A stretch of DNA of 36,279 nucleotides from Terriglobia bacterium (GTDB lineage: Bacteria; Acidobacteriota; Terriglobia; Bryobacterales; Bryobacteraceae), in the NCBI GenBank assembly GCA_016650235.1, contig JAENWC010000003.1, positions 1 through 36,279 of the forward strand, in the 5' to 3' direction. The stretch's first letter is position 1, and each line of letters starts with the position of its first letter. The notes beneath the pieces were generated by a model. The model did not search any database. It was not told where the DNA came from and saw only the letters and a program-made list of their open reading frames with translations. Position numbers and translations under genes: made by a program. This document shows, piece by piece, positions 26,636 through 35,743 of the stretch.

Positions 26636-27009
26636 ATGATCCTGGGAATTGAACACGTCGCTATCGCTTCCGCAGATCCGCGGAAACTTGCATCTGGTAT
26701 GTACAGACGCTCGGATTTGTCGAGAACTACAATTCCGGCAGAACCGTATTCGTGAAGGCTCCGAACGGCTCCATGATCGAGATCATCACCGCCGAAGGGG
26801 ACCGTGGCGCACAGACGATGAAGCTTCCCGGATTGCGCCACCTCGCACTGGTTGTGGATGACCTTGATGCGGAATACTCGCGCCTGCGCGCCGCCGGTAT
26901 CCTCTTCCAGAGCGAACCGCAGGAAGCCAAGGGAACGCGAACCGTGTTCTTCAGCGATCCCGAAGGCAACTACCTGCACTTGATCCAGCGCCAGTCGCCG
27001 CTTCCCTAA
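26636..27009 (+). pseudogene. Glyoxalase/VOC-family protein with a one-base frameshift
   Basis: The ATG at 26636 starts ILGIEHVAIASADPRKLA, the first VOC strand with its metal His. The frame then goes wrong, giving an early TGA near 26752. Shifting by one base at about 26692-26697 restores WYVQTLGFVENYNSGRTVFV, then MKLPGLRHLALVVDDLDAEY and RTVFFSDPEGNYLHLIQRQS to the TAA at 27007-27009, a complete VOC protein of about 125 residues. One base, as in GCA-TCn-TGG, seems deleted. The family includes lyases, isomerases and dioxygenases; activity unknown. TACAAT at 26621-26626 may be a -10 box. Assembly error is the main alternative. Confidence 0.85.
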
Positions 27010-27034
27010 TTCAACTGCTCCATTCAATCGCGTG

Positions 27035-28309
27035 TTAAAGGAAGCTGTACTTCCGGGCCTTATCGTCCCAGACCACCTTCTTGTTGTTGCGCAGCGAAAG
27101 CGTCGCCATGTGTCCGGAAATCGCCGCCTGTTGGCCTACCTCGACAGGAGCCACCAGCGTTGCCTTCCCCTGTACCGCTTCCACCAGATTGCGCAAGTGC
27201 GCCTCCACCGCAAGATTGTCATTGCCAGGCAGTTCCACGCGCATATCCTTGCGGCTCGCCACACGGGCCGGCGGTTTGCCGCCAAATTTCTGCGGCGAAA
27301 ACGTCAGGATGGATCGGTTCATCACCTCGATGGTGCCCTCATCGCCCATGAACTGTTCCCCGTAACCATAATGATCGTTGCCGAAATAGCAACTGTAGTT
27401 GATGTGGAACCGGTCCGGGTATTCGTAAAGCGCGCTCAGCGTATCGGGCACATCGCGATCATCATCCTTGTCGGTCCAGCGGTAGATGCCGCCGGAGGCC
27501 ATGCACGAAGTAGGCACCGTCTTGCCCATCACAAAATTGGTGATGTCGGTCTGATGCACCAGCAGATCTGTGGAAATGCCGCCGGAGTAATCCCAGTACA
27601 GACGCCATTGGAAGTAGCGCTGCTTGTCAAAAGCGCGCTTGGGAGCCGTTCCCAGAAAACGGTTCCAATCGGTATTCTTCTCGTTGGTGTCGGCCGGAAT
27701 GTTGTACCGCCATGCCGGGGCCGCGTTGGGCAAGGCGTTGCGGTACCAGAAGGCGCGCACGTAGTGGCAGTTGCCGATCATGCCCTGCGCGATCAACTGC
27801 TTCGCCATCCCGTAGAGCGAATTGCTGCGGTTCTGCGTGCCCACCTGCACGAGTTTCCCCGCCGTTTTGGCCACTTTGAGAATCTCTTCGCCCTCCTCGA
27901 TGGTGTGGGCCAGCGGCTTTTCGATGTAGACGTTCTTGCCCGCCTTCAGCGCTGCAATCGTCATCGCATGGTGCAGATGCTCCGGCGTGGCGATGATCAC
28001 CGTGTTGATGTCCTTGTTGGCCAGCACCTGGTTATAATCCACCACCGCCTGCGGCGTGTTCTTGCCCATGGTCTGCACGCGGTCTTTCCCGCGGTTCAGG
28101 TTGCCCTCGTAGGTGTCGCACACCGCAAGCACCTTGATCATTGGGCCGCTGCCCACGTACAGCCGCTCTGTCAGATAGTAGCCGCGGCTGCCGGTTCCGA
28201 TCACCCCCACCGTGACCTGATCGGCCGCGGACAAAGATGGAACAAACGCGGGAGCCGCGCTCACCGCGGCGGTTTTGACGAAGTTCCGGCGGTTCAATAG
28301 GTCGGACAT
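27035..28309 (-). CDS. Tat-exported Gfo/Idh/MocA family oxidoreductase
   Basis: A 424-residue protein with a twin-arginine signal (LNRRNFVKTAAVSAAPAF). Next come the Rossmann motif GVIGTGSRG (G38-x-G40-x-x-G43), ATPEHLHHAM and the catalytic-region E130-K131-P132 (IEKPLAHT). The C-terminal alpha/beta domain includes GGISTDLLVHQTD, where the HQTD histidine is the usual family catalytic base. Typical exported members act on sugars or cyclitols with a tightly bound NAD(P). Strong AAGGAG precedes the ATG. It is followed upstream by a DUF1080 hydrolase, a common pairing in sugar-degrading Acidobacteriota. Substrate not assignable. Confidence 0.94.
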   Translation of the reverse strand: MSDLLNRRNFVKTAAVSAAPAFVPSLSAADQVTVGVIGTGSRGYYLTERLYVGSGPMIKVLAVCDTYEGNLNRGKDRVQTMGKNTPQAVVDYNQVLANKDINTVIIATPEHLHHAMTIAALKAGKNVYIEKPLAHTIEEGEEILKVAKTAGKLVQVGTQNRSNSLYGMAKQLIAQGMIGNCHYVRAFWYRNALPNAAPAWRYNIPADTNEKNTDWNRFLGTAPKRAFDKQRYFQWRLYWDYSGGISTDLLVHQTDITNFVMGKTVPTSCMASGGIYRWTDKDDDRDVPDTLSALYEYPDRFHINYSCYFGNDHYGYGEQFMGDEGTIEVMNRSILTFSPQKFGGKPPARVASRKDMRVELPGNDNLAVEAHLRNLVEAVQGKATLVAPVEVGQQAAISGHMATLSLRNNKKVVWDDKARKYSFL

Positions 28310-28359
28310 TTCATGTCTCCTTGCTGGCGAAAGTACATTTCAGGATAGCAAAGCGGAAA

Positions 28360-29163
28360 CTATTGCTTGCGGATCTTGATGCTGCGGAACCAGGCGGCAT
28401 CGCCATGGTTTTGGAGCGCGATGGGGCACCGCTTCTTCGGCTGTTCCGCCAGCGCTTTGTAGATGGGCGAATCCGTGGTCCAACGGGCGGCGGTTTTTTC
28501 GAGTGTCGCCGCCGCATTCAATTCCCCGTCCACGACCTTGACGCCGTTGAGCCAGTGCTCGATGTGATTGCCTTTGACGACCACGCGGGAATGATTGAAC
28601 TCGCCCACCGGCTTGGCGGCGGATTGCGAAGCGGCAATCATCGAGTAGAGCGCGCCGGTCTGGTAGTAGCCGCCGCGGCGGGCGTCGGCGTGGCCGGCGT
28701 CGTCGATCATCTGGTATTCGAAGCCGACGATGTATTCCTGCGTGGCTTCCGTGCGCTTGGTCTTGCGCGTACGAATGGCGTCATTGGCCAACTCCTCAAA
28801 GCGCTTGAACTCTTTGATGCGGCGCTCATCGACAAAGAATCGGTCCTGGATGCGATATTTAAGGCCGCTGTTGCCCTTGGCTCCGATCTTCCATTCCCAG
28901 CTCAGTTCGAAGTCGCCGAAGGTCTCCGCGGTGAAGAGATCTTCGCGCAGCTTGGGGTGGGGCACGGACTTGAGCGCGCCATCTTCGATGGTCCAGGAGC
29001 CGCCGGCGGGCGTGTTCTTTCGGACATCCTTCCAACCCTCCATCGATTTGCCGTCAAAGAGCAGTTTCCAGCCAGCGGCTTTCTCGGCGGCGTTGAGCTG
29101 GTTGGGAACATCCGCGGCGCAGAGGGCGCCGGCGAATAACGTAGTCAGAATCAGAAGGCGCAT
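28360..29163 (-). CDS. Exported DUF1080 (3-keto-disaccharide hydrolase-type) protein
   Basis: A 267-residue secreted protein with a signal peptide (residues 1-17, MRLLILTTLFAGALCAA) and the DUF1080 jelly-roll signature: WKLLFDGKSMEGWKDV, FGDFELSWEWKIGAKGNSGL, EYQMIDDAGHADARR, then HYWL-type HIEHWLNGVKVV and PIALQNHGDAAWFRSIKIR. Family members bind or hydrolyse 3-keto-glycosides. The adjacent exported Gfo/Idh/MocA oxidoreductase would fit making or using a keto-sugar, so the two probably act together. I chose ATG 29163 because it starts directly at the signal peptide; an ATG 18 codons earlier would add a poor N-terminus. A 41-bp gap separates it from divergent addB. Confidence 0.92.
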   Translation of the reverse strand: MRLLILTTLFAGALCAADVPNQLNAAEKAAGWKLLFDGKSMEGWKDVRKNTPAGGSWTIEDGALKSVPHPKLREDLFTAETFGDFELSWEWKIGAKGNSGLKYRIQDRFFVDERRIKEFKRFEELANDAIRTRKTKRTEATQEYIVGFEYQMIDDAGHADARRGGYYQTGALYSMIAASQSAAKPVGEFNHSRVVVKGNHIEHWLNGVKVVDGELNAAATLEKTAARWTTDSPIYKALAEQPKKRCPIALQNHGDAAWFRSIKIRKQ

Positions 29164-29204
29164 ACGCTTCAAGGTATCAGAATATGCTGTAAGATCCACA
29201 TAGA

Positions 29205-32200
29205 GTGATTTCTCCATCCCTCATTCACTCCTGCTCCAATCAGGTTCTGTTGCGGAAGGCGTCGGCCTTCCTCGCCGCACTCCCGGCAGGCCCCGGCGCC
29301 GTCATCCTCAGCGCCACGCGCCAAGCCGGCGATGAACTGCTCCGCCAAGGTCCGGGAACAGGTTTCCTGGGAATGCACCGGTTCACGCTCCCCCAACTGG
29401 CCGCTTCGCTTGCCGCCAAACGGGCCGGCGAAAGAAACCTCGCTCCGCTCAGCCATCTTGGCATGGAAGCCCTCGCGGCTCGCGTCGTTCACAGCGCCAC
29501 AGGGCGCAAGGCGCTCGACTACTTTGCCCCGGTAGCCGCCATGCCCGGCTTCGCGCGCGCCCTGGCCGCCACCATCCTTGAGCTCCGCATGGAGCAGGTG
29601 GATCCTGAAGATCTCGTCCAGACCGGCGCGCCGGGCCAGGACCTCGCCGTTCTCCTCACTGCTTATGAGGAAGAGATGCGCGAGCGCTCCCTCGCCGACC
29701 TCCCGTTGTTGCTGCAACTGGCCTCGGAGGAGTCCTCCAGTCATCCCCTCCTCGGGCGTCCCCTCCTGTTGCTCGACGTCCCGGTCCGCGCTCTTCTTCA
29801 CCGGCAACTCATCGCCAGGCTTGCCGCGCAGTCCCCCTTGGTTCTCGCCACGGTTCTGAGTGGTGATTCCGAGACCATCGCCGCACTGGAACAGGTCCTT
29901 TCCACAACGGCCGTAGCGGCCGATGAATTCGCGGAGTCCACCTGCCTGGCCCACACGCGCCCCCAACTGTTCGCGCCGCAACTGGCTTCCGCCGCACCTG
30001 TGGATGACACCCTCCAGATGTTCTCCGCGCCGGGCGAAAGCCTGGAATGTGTCGAGATCGCACGCCGCATACACGCCGCCGCTGCCTCCGGCGTGGCCTT
30101 TGATCAGATCGCCATCCTGCTGCGGAATCCGGAACGCTATCAGCCACTGATCGAGGAAGCGCTGCGCCGCGCCGATGTCCCCGGCTACTTCAGCCATGGC
30201 ACGTTGCGCCCGGACCCGGCAGGCCGCGCATTCCTGGCTCTTCTGCTCTGCGCCGCGGAGGACTGCACGGCAACGCGCTTTGGCGAATATCTCTCCCTGG
30301 CGCAGGTTCCGGACCTCGATGCGCAAGGCGCGCCCATACGCACCGAACTCGGCTGGACAGCAACCGCGGACGAATTGCTCACCGGTTTCTTTGGAGCCGC
30401 TGCCGCGGTGGAACCAGATCCTGAGGCAGCGGCCAGCCCGGCTACGCCCACGGGATGGGAGCGGCTGCTGGTAGACGCCGCCGTGGTGGGCGGGCATCAC
30501 CGCTGGCAACGGCGTTTGCGTGGACTCGAAGCCGAACTCAAGCTGCAGCGGGCCGCGGCGCAGGATGATGACTCGCTGCTGAGCAGCCTGGACCGCCGGC
30601 TGCACCAATTAAAAGCTCTGGAAAGCTTCGCGCTCCCGCTCATTGAGCTGCTCTCCAGCCTCCCCAAACAGGCGTCCTGGGGCGATTGGATTGAGCGCCT
30701 CACCGTTCTGGCTGAAACCGCCTTGCGCCGCCCGGAATCGGTACTCTCCATGCTGAATGAACTCCGGCCCATGAGCGATGTGGGGCCGGCTGCACTGGAC
30801 GAGGTCCATGGGGCACTCGCCGGCCTGCGCTTCCTCCGCCGGCAGCCTCCCGCGCGGCGTTATGGCCGCGTGTTCATCGGCGCCATCGAGGAGGCCCGCG
30901 CCCGCCACTTCCAGATCGTTTTTCTTCCCGGCCTTGCCGAAGGCATCTTCCCGCGCCGCGCCCAGGAAGACCCGTTGCTGCTGGATGTTTACCGCGCACA
31001 ACTGCAACAACCGCTGGCTGTACAGGATGACCGCGTGATGCGGGAACGGCTCCTGTTGCTGACCGCCGCGGCCTCAGCGCGGCAGTTGATTGTGTCCTAC
31101 TCGCGCATGGACGCCGCGCTTTCACGGCCGCGCGTACCATCTTTCTACGCGCTCGAAATGGTGCGCGCCGCCGAGGGCCGGCTTCCGGATCTCCGCGCTT
31201 TTGAAAAACAGGCCGAGCAGGCCGCGCCCATAAGGCTCGGATGGCCCGCCCCGCTCGATGAGTCGCAAGCCATCGACGACGCCGAGTATGACGTGGCAAC
31301 TCTTTGCGGAGCCGTGGAAGCGGGAGTGGCGCGTTACATGGTGGAATCGAATGCCGCCCTCGGCCGCAGCCTGCGTACACGCTTTCGCCGCTGGCAGAAG
31401 AAATGGTCCGCTGCGGATGGAATCGTAGCTCCCGACGCGGCCACGGTGCAAGCTCTCTCCAGCAGCCGCTTGTCCCAGCGCAGTTTCTCGCCCACCTCGC
31501 TGCAGCAGTTCGCAGCTTGCCCCTACAAGTTTCTTCTCTACTCCATTTTTCAATTGCGCGAGCGCGAGGATAGCGTCGCTCTCGAACAAATGGACCCGCT
31601 TACGCGCGGCCAGCTCTTCCACGCAATCCAGTTCGAACTGTTTCGCGAACTCAAGGGCGGCAGTCTGCTTCCCATCGCGCCGCACAACACGGCTGAAGTA
31701 CTCGACCGGGCCGACACCGTTCTCGATCGTGTCGTGGCGCATTACCGCGAGGAACTGGCCCCGGCCATCGATCGTGTATGGGAAAGCGAGGTGGAGGAAC
31801 TCCGCACCGACCTCCGCGGCTGGATCCGCGAGGTGGCCACGTTCGACCTGGAATGGATGCCGGTCCGGTTCGAATTCGCGTTCGGTCTTCCCCTCGATGC
31901 GCATCGCGACGAGGCCAGCAGTCCGGACGAGATTGTCATTGCAGGCGCACGCCTCCGTGGATCCGTTGATTTGGTGGAGCGCCACACCAAGCGGAATCTG
32001 CTCCGGATTACAGACCACAAGACGGGCAAGGCTCCCGGGAACCTGCCTGCCTATGTCGGCGGAGGCGCAGTGCTGCAACCCGTGCTCTATTCCCTGGCCG
32101 TCGAACAACTGCTGGGAGAGCCCGTGGAATCGGGCCGTCTGTCCTATTGCACCCAGCGCGGAGGCTACACCCGTGCCGAGATACGCATGTCTCCCTCCGC

Positions 32201-32396
32201 AAGGTTGCATCTCGGACAGGTACTCACCACCATCGACACGTCCATCGAGAAAGGGTTCCTCCCCGCCGCGCCACGCAAGGACGCCTGCAAATACTGCGAG
32301 TACAGACCCATCTGCGGACCCTACGAAGAACAGCGCGTCCTGAGGAAGCCGCAAGAACAATTGGAATCTTTGTTGGAGTTGAGGGATCTGCTATGA
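29205..32396 (+). CDS. addB: AddB-type inactivated helicase with PD-(D/E)xK nuclease domain
   Basis: A 1063-residue subunit of an AddAB-type double-strand-break end resection enzyme. The N-terminal half follows the UvrD fold but lacks a Walker A P-loop (ILSATRQAGDELL instead), as expected for AddB. The C-terminal nuclease has D922 (RGSVDLVE) and D937-x-K939 (ITDHKTGK), then LQPVLYSLAVEQ. Cysteines C772 (AACPYKF), C1028, C1031 and C1037 (CKYCEYRPIC) form the iron-sulfur cluster staple of this nuclease family. The start codon is GTG with a poor Shine-Dalgarno sequence, so translation start is less certain. Its TGA overlaps addA (ATGA). Confidence 0.92.
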   Translation: MISPSLIHSCSNQVLLRKASAFLAALPAGPGAVILSATRQAGDELLRQGPGTGFLGMHRFTLPQLAASLAAKRAGERNLAPLSHLGMEALAARVVHSATGRKALDYFAPVAAMPGFARALAATILELRMEQVDPEDLVQTGAPGQDLAVLLTAYEEEMRERSLADLPLLLQLASEESSSHPLLGRPLLLLDVPVRALLHRQLIARLAAQSPLVLATVLSGDSETIAALEQVLSTTAVAADEFAESTCLAHTRPQLFAPQLASAAPVDDTLQMFSAPGESLECVEIARRIHAAAASGVAFDQIAILLRNPERYQPLIEEALRRADVPGYFSHGTLRPDPAGRAFLALLLCAAEDCTATRFGEYLSLAQVPDLDAQGAPIRTELGWTATADELLTGFFGAAAAVEPDPEAAASPATPTGWERLLVDAAVVGGHHRWQRRLRGLEAELKLQRAAAQDDDSLLSSLDRRLHQLKALESFALPLIELLSSLPKQASWGDWIERLTVLAETALRRPESVLSMLNELRPMSDVGPAALDEVHGALAGLRFLRRQPPARRYGRVFIGAIEEARARHFQIVFLPGLAEGIFPRRAQEDPLLLDVYRAQLQQPLAVQDDRVMRERLLLLTAAASARQLIVSYSRMDAALSRPRVPSFYALEMVRAAEGRLPDLRAFEKQAEQAAPIRLGWPAPLDESQAIDDAEYDVATLCGAVEAGVARYMVESNAALGRSLRTRFRRWQKKWSAADGIVAPDAATVQALSSSRLSQRSFSPTSLQQFAACPYKFLLYSIFQLREREDSVALEQMDPLTRGQLFHAIQFELFRELKGGSLLPIAPHNTAEVLDRADTVLDRVVAHYREELAPAIDRVWESEVEELRTDLRGWIREVATFDLEWMPVRFEFAFGLPLDAHRDEASSPDEIVIAGARLRGSVDLVERHTKRNLLRITDHKTGKAPGNLPAYVGGGAVLQPVLYSLAVEQLLGEPVESGRLSYCTQRGGYTRAEIRMSPSARLHLGQVLTTIDTSIEKGFLPAAPRKDACKYCEYRPICGPYEEQRVLRKPQEQLESLLELRDLL

Positions 32397-35300
32397 GTAC
32401 GCCCGTTGCGCCGCGTTTTGACGATGCCGCCGCGCGCCAGCGTATCCGCCATTCGCTCAGCGAAAGCCTCCTCGTGGAAGCTTCCGCTGGAACGGGCAAG
32501 ACCTCGGAACTGGTGCGCCGCATCGTCGCCGTTCTCCAGCACGGGCTCACCACGGTCGACAAGATTGTTGCGGTCACCTTCACCCATAAAGCGGCGGGCG
32601 AGCTGAAACTCCGCCTGCGCCAAGGCCTGGACCGCGTGCGCGCCACCGCCACGGAGGAGGCACACAAGAAGAACCTGGAAGACGCATTGGCTCGTCTGGA
32701 AGAGGCCTCCATTGGAACCATACACGCCTTCTGCGGACAGATTCTCCGTGAACGCCCCGTGGAAGCCCTCGTCGATCCCGCCTTCGAGGAGCTAGCCGAT
32801 CAAGAGGGGCCCCGCCTCTACGAGCGCGCTTTTCGCGACTGGCTCGAGCACAAGCTGAGCGAACCGTCCCCGGGCCTCCGGCGTTCTCTCATACGCCTGG
32901 CCTGGCGTGAAGACGGGGACCGCATGCCTCCGATCGAGCAATTGCAATGGGCCGGACGATCCTTAATCGAGTGGCGCGATTTTCCCGCGCCCTGGAGCCG
33001 CATCTCCTATGGCCGCCACGCCGAAATCGACCAACTTGTGGATCGTGTGATCGAAGCCTCCCAGCGCGTCTCCAAAGCGTTCCGCCCTATTCATGAACTG
33101 GCTGGTTGGATTCAACGCGCCGAACAGGTCCGCACGCGCGACTACGATACGTTGGAGGCGCTGCTCATCAAGCTTTTGGCGGACCTCAAACGTGACAGCA
33201 AGAAGGGCGTCGACGACATCAAGGCAGCGCTCGAAGGCTTCCGCTCCAGCGCCGATGCGGACCTCGCGGCGCAAGTGCGCGAAGAGATGCAGGATCTGGT
33301 GGACCGCTATGACGATCTGAAACGCCGTTCCGGCAAGCTTGATTTTCTCGACCTGCTCATCCTCGCCCGCAACCTGGTGCGCGATTGCCAGCCCGTACGA
33401 ACCTATCTTCATTCGCGCTTCACCCACATTTTCGTCGATGAGTTTCAGGACACAGATCCGCTGCAGGCCGAACTCCTTCTCCTGCTGGCATCCGATGATC
33501 CTGCGCAAACCGATTGGCTGGAAGTAACTCCCGCACCGGGCAAATTATTCGTCGTGGGCGACCCCAAACAGTCCATCTATAAGTTCCGCCGCGCCGACGT
33601 GGTTCTGTATGAGTCCATCCGGCAGCGCCTGTCAACCCGCGGCGTGGACACCGTCCATCTCACGCGCAGCTACCGCGCGGTGCGCCCCATCCAGGAATGC
33701 GTGAATGCGGCCTTCGAACCGGAGATGACCGGCGATGCCGCCTCCGGACAGGCTTTATACGTTCCTCTCGAGGAGCACGCGCCTGCCCCTGAAAATCAGC
33801 CCGCGGTGGTGGTGCTTCCGGCCCCACGCCCTTACGGCAAAAAGCGCGGGGTAACCAAAACGGCAGTCAACGAGTGTCTGCCGGATACGGTGGCCGCCTT
33901 CATCGATTGGCTCATTTGCGACAGCGGGTGGAAGGTGCGCGACGGCCAGGAACAGGTTCCCGTCGCCGCGCGCCATGTCTGCGTCCTGTTCCGCCGCTTC
34001 ATCAACTATGGAGACGACATCACGCGCGATTACACCAAAGGGCTGGAGGCCCGTGGTATTCAACACCTGCTGGTGGGTTCCAAATCCTTCCACGCGCGCG
34101 AAGAAGTGGAAACGCTGCGCGCGGCGCTGGCCGCCGTTGAATGGCCGGAAGATGAGCTGTCCGTCTACGCCACGCTGCGCGGGGCTCTGTTTGCCATTGA
34201 CGATGGCACGCTGCTCAAATTCCGGCATCAAGCCGGACGTCTGCATCCTCTGGCTCCTGTGCCGAAGGATTTGGACAAGAACTTCCAACCCGTCACCGAA
34301 GCGCTGGCGCTGCTGGCCGGCCTGCATAAGGAACGGAACCTGCGCCCCGTCGCCGGCACCATCAACCGTCTGCTCGAGGCCACTCGATCACACGCCGCGT
34401 TCGCCTTACGCCCGGCCGGACATCAGGTGCTGGCCAACGTTTATCGCATCTACGACCTCGGCCGCGGCTATGAGGCCGGCGGCGGCATATCCTTCCGCGG
34501 CTTTGTGGAAGAACTCGCCGCGCAGGCGTCGAAAGCGGAATCCTCCGAGGCTCCCATGCTTGAGGAAAGCGCCGGCGGCGTCCGTATCATGACCGTACAT
34601 GCAGCCAAGGGGCTCGAATTCCCCGTTGTCATTCTCGCTGACATCACCGCCAACCTCGCGGCAAAGAATCCCGAGCGCCATGTGGACCCTGGGCAAGGAC
34701 TCTGCGCTATGCGCCTCCTGCGATGCGCGCCGGTCGAGCTTTCTCAACATGAGTCCGAAGAGCGCGCCCGGGAACTGGCCGAAGGTGTTCGCGTGGCGTA
34801 CGTCGCCGCCACACGCGCCCGCGACCTGCTGGTGATTCCCGCCGTGGGAGACAGCCAGATGGACGGCTGGCTGGGCCCGCTCAACAAGGCCATCTACCCC
34901 GCGCTCGACCGCCGCCGCCAATCGAGTCCGGCGCCCGGATGCCCCACATTCGGCGCGGCATCCGTTCTCGAACGCCCCTTGGATTTCCTCGAGCAGGACG
35001 AGGCTTCCATCAAACCGGGGCTGCATGTTCCCCAACGTGGTTCTCACTCGGTGGTGTGGTGGGATCCAGGCCTATTGAAGCTCGGAGTGGAAGGTGACTT
35101 TGGTCTGCGCAACGAAGCCATACTGAGCGAAGGTCCGCGCGCCGCCGAAGGCATGGACCGTTATCAAAGATGGCGTACGGACCGGCAGCAGACGATTGAG
35201 CGGGGCAGTCGTACCAGTGTCGACGTCTTCACCGCCTCAGACCTTACCGCGGCGCCGCCCGGCTTTACTTGCCAGGTCACCACGGAAGCGCTCCCGCGCG

Positions 35301-35743
35301 CGTCCGGCCGCCCTTCCGGCAAACGCTTTGGAACGCTGGTGCATGCGGCCTTGCGGGAAGTGGCCCTCGATGGCGGATGGAATGAAGTGATCGCCGCCGT
35401 GCAAGTCCACGCGCGCCTGCTCGGCTTGACCGAATCCGATGCCGAAGCGGCCCGCGATGCCGTCATGACCGCGCTCGATCATGCTCTGCTCCGCGGCGCC
35501 CGGGCCTCCTCGGACTGCCATCGTGAGTGGCCGCTGCTGCTGCACCTGGACGATGGCCGGATCCTGGAAGGCGTCCTGGATCTCGCTTTTCTCGACAACG
35601 GCGTATGGCAGGTTGTGGACTTCAAGACCGATGAAGACTTACCTTCCAAGCAGACCCGCTATCAGGATCAAGTGAAGTGGTACGCCATGGCCCTTACGAA
35701 ACTTACCGGCCATCCGTCTCGTGGCTGGCTACTGGGCGTTTAG
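32393..35743 (+). CDS. addA: AddA-type helicase-nuclease
   Basis: A 1116-residue UvrD-family ATP-dependent helicase fused to a C-terminal nuclease. Walker A is ASAGTGKT (residues 30-37), followed by VTFTHKAAGELKLR (motif Ia). Motif II is FVDEFQDTDPLQ, motif III GDPKQSIYKFR, motif V/VI VHAAKGLEFPVV and VAYVAATRARDL. The nuclease has D1063 and D1076-x-K1078 (VVDFKTDED), then YQDQVKWYAMAL with the expected QxxxY. With AddB it processes DNA ends for recombination repair; RecBCD is the functional counterpart. Start ATG 32393 shares ATGA with the addB stop. The stop overlaps the convergent DUF72 gene by 15 bases. Confidence 0.95.
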   Translation: MSTPVAPRFDDAAARQRIRHSLSESLLVEASAGTGKTSELVRRIVAVLQHGLTTVDKIVAVTFTHKAAGELKLRLRQGLDRVRATATEEAHKKNLEDALARLEEASIGTIHAFCGQILRERPVEALVDPAFEELADQEGPRLYERAFRDWLEHKLSEPSPGLRRSLIRLAWREDGDRMPPIEQLQWAGRSLIEWRDFPAPWSRISYGRHAEIDQLVDRVIEASQRVSKAFRPIHELAGWIQRAEQVRTRDYDTLEALLIKLLADLKRDSKKGVDDIKAALEGFRSSADADLAAQVREEMQDLVDRYDDLKRRSGKLDFLDLLILARNLVRDCQPVRTYLHSRFTHIFVDEFQDTDPLQAELLLLLASDDPAQTDWLEVTPAPGKLFVVGDPKQSIYKFRRADVVLYESIRQRLSTRGVDTVHLTRSYRAVRPIQECVNAAFEPEMTGDAASGQALYVPLEEHAPAPENQPAVVVLPAPRPYGKKRGVTKTAVNECLPDTVAAFIDWLICDSGWKVRDGQEQVPVAARHVCVLFRRFINYGDDITRDYTKGLEARGIQHLLVGSKSFHAREEVETLRAALAAVEWPEDELSVYATLRGALFAIDDGTLLKFRHQAGRLHPLAPVPKDLDKNFQPVTEALALLAGLHKERNLRPVAGTINRLLEATRSHAAFALRPAGHQVLANVYRIYDLGRGYEAGGGISFRGFVEELAAQASKAESSEAPMLEESAGGVRIMTVHAAKGLEFPVVILADITANLAAKNPERHVDPGQGLCAMRLLRCAPVELSQHESEERARELAEGVRVAYVAATRARDLLVIPAVGDSQMDGWLGPLNKAIYPALDRRRQSSPAPGCPTFGAASVLERPLDFLEQDEASIKPGLHVPQRGSHSVVWWDPGLLKLGVEGDFGLRNEAILSEGPRAAEGMDRYQRWRTDRQQTIERGSRTSVDVFTASDLTAAPPGFTCQVTTEALPRASGRPSGKRFGTLVHAALREVALDGGWNEVIAAVQVHARLLGLTESDAEAARDAVMTALDHALLRGARASSDCHREWPLLLHLDDGRILEGVLDLAFLDNGVWQVVDFKTDEDLPSKQTRYQDQVKWYAMALTKLTGHPSRGWLLGV

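Noticed and set aside
27032-28300. Long open frame (about 420 codons) on the plus strand opposite the Gfo/Idh/MocA gene
   Set aside because: It is the mirror of a clear oxidoreductase gene in GC-rich DNA, has no recognisable motif and an unusual His/Arg-rich composition.
29169-32360. Long minus-strand open frames opposite addB
   Set aside because: Antisense shadows of a well-supported gene; Gly/Arg-rich composition, no domain.
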